Below are positions 5,834 through 6,383 of a stretch of DNA of 6,383 nt, piece by piece. The position numbers and the translations under genes are program-made. Positions within the stretch are counted from its first letter, which is position 1; each line of letters begins with the position of its first letter. The stretch lies in NCBI GenBank assembly GCA_017628435.1, contig JAGBZE010000192.1, positions 1 through 6,383 on the forward strand, given 5' to 3'. The notes under the pieces were generated by a model. It was not told the origin of the DNA. It saw nothing but the letters and a program-made list of their open reading frames with translations, and made no database searches. The stretch is from Akkermansia sp. (lineage in GTDB: Bacteria; Verrucomicrobiota; Verrucomicrobiia; Verrucomicrobiales; Akkermansiaceae).

Positions 5834-6383
5834 TTAGTGCTTCTTGCAGAAGTCTTCCAGGCGGTCAAGGCCTTCCTTGAGCACGTCCAGAGAAGTGCAG
5901 TAGGAGATGCGGATAGCATTGTCGTTGCCAAAGGCGATACCGGGAACAGCAGCCACCTTGTAGCGGTCGAGCAGCTTCTCACACAAATCCAGAGAAGTCA
6001 TGCCGAGCTCCGTGGTGTCGAGGAAGAAGTAGAAAGCGCCCTTGGGCTCCACAACCTTGATCTTCGGCATAGACTGCAGGCGGCTGTACACATACTGACG
6101 GCGGAAATCGTACTCCTCGCGCAGGTCAGAGATGAAGCTCTGGTCGCCGGTCAGAGCCTCAATGGCGCCATACTGGCAGAAGGTGGTAGCGTTGGAAGCG
6201 GTGTGATCCTGAATAAGCTTGATGTACTTGGCAATGTGAGCCGGAGCAGCGGAGTAGCCAAGACGCCAGCCTGTCATGGCATACCCCTTCGAGAAGCCAT
6301 TGATGGTGATAGTCAGGTTGTAGATTTCCTCGCTGAGGGAGGCCATGGAAACGTGCTTGGTGTCGCCGTATACCAGGTGCTCA
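5834..6383 (-). CDS. aspC: Class I PLP-dependent aminotransferase, aspartate aminotransferase type, 5' end cut by the window
   Basis: Transfers amino groups between an amino acid and a 2-oxo acid, most likely aspartate/2-oxoglutarate, in the cytoplasm. The 182 visible residues are the C-terminal half of a family usually near 390-400 residues. The frame is open to the window edge and begins EHLVYGDTKHVSMASL, the stretch after the conserved DEIYE region. The PLP-binding lysine is in NGFSKGYAMTGWRLGY (codon 6287-6289), where the Arg a few residues on contacts the PLP phosphate. The Arg in NAIRISYCTS near the C terminus should bind the substrate alpha-carboxylate. The signature matches the bacterial subgroup of Bacillus/Thermus AspC-like enzymes, whose members include aspartate, prephenate and aromatic aminotransferases, so exact substrate is open. 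A strong terminator follows. Confidence 0.93.
   Translation of the reverse strand, partial: EHLVYGDTKHVSMASLSEEIYNLTITINGFSKGYAMTGWRLGYSAAPAHIAKYIKLIQDHTASNATTFCQYGAIEALTGDQSFISDLREEYDFRRQYVYSRLQSMPKIKVVEPKGAFYFFLDTTELGMTSLDLCEKLLDRYKVAAVPGIAFGNDNAIRISYCTSLDVLKEGLDRLEDFCKKH

Noticed and set aside
1..6383. Mobile element or defence system
   Set aside because: No transposase, integrase, terminal inverted repeats, tRNA attachment site, nuclease or toxin-antitoxin pair was seen; the exported ankyrin-phosphatase pair does not resemble a defence system known to me.

Overview
The window carries six protein-coding genes, two of them cut by the edges. They look like ordinary chromosomal genes of a Gram-negative bacterium. 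Base composition is fairly GC-rich by eye. Two products have Sec-type signal peptides, and several genes start without a clear Shine-Dalgarno site. A class I (iron-sulfur) fumarase, a CdsA with a non-proteobacterial signature, and an exported ankyrin protein with a Pro/Glu tract would fit a Verrucomicrobiota-type (Akkermansia-like) genome. That placement is a low-confidence impression from protein style, not a search result.

Layout. Positions 1-1272 (+): C-terminal three quarters of class I fumarase, closed by a strong hairpin terminator (1294-1330). Positions 1398-1426 (+): a near-consensus sigma-70-type promoter, followed by a leader with a small hairpin at the predicted transcript start and a G-poor stretch without a ribosome-binding site. 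Positions 1485-2432 and 2443-3420 (+): a two-gene lipid operon, CdsA (phosphatidate cytidylyltransferase) then a DagK/YegS-type lipid kinase, 10 bases apart. The kinase can make phosphatidic acid, the substrate CdsA converts to CDP-diacylglycerol. Positions 5550-3937 then 3940-3407 (-): an exported ankyrin-repeat protein with a long Pro/Glu/Ala-rich repeat tract, joined by a 4-base ATGA overlap to an exported Cys-based (HCx5R) protein phosphatase. The phosphatase gene overlaps the 3' end of the lipid kinase tail-to-tail by 14 bases. Positions 5551-5833: intergenic, with a perfect 14-bp hairpin terminator. Positions 6383-5834 (-): C-terminal part of a class I PLP-dependent aminotransferase of the aspartate aminotransferase type, which that terminator ends.

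The central metabolism genes at the edges (fumarase, aminotransferase) and the lipid pair are conserved families. The least explained part is the minus-strand pair: a secreted ankyrin protein translationally coupled to a secreted tyrosine/dual-specificity-type phosphatase. No mobile element, CRISPR array, tRNA or rRNA was seen.
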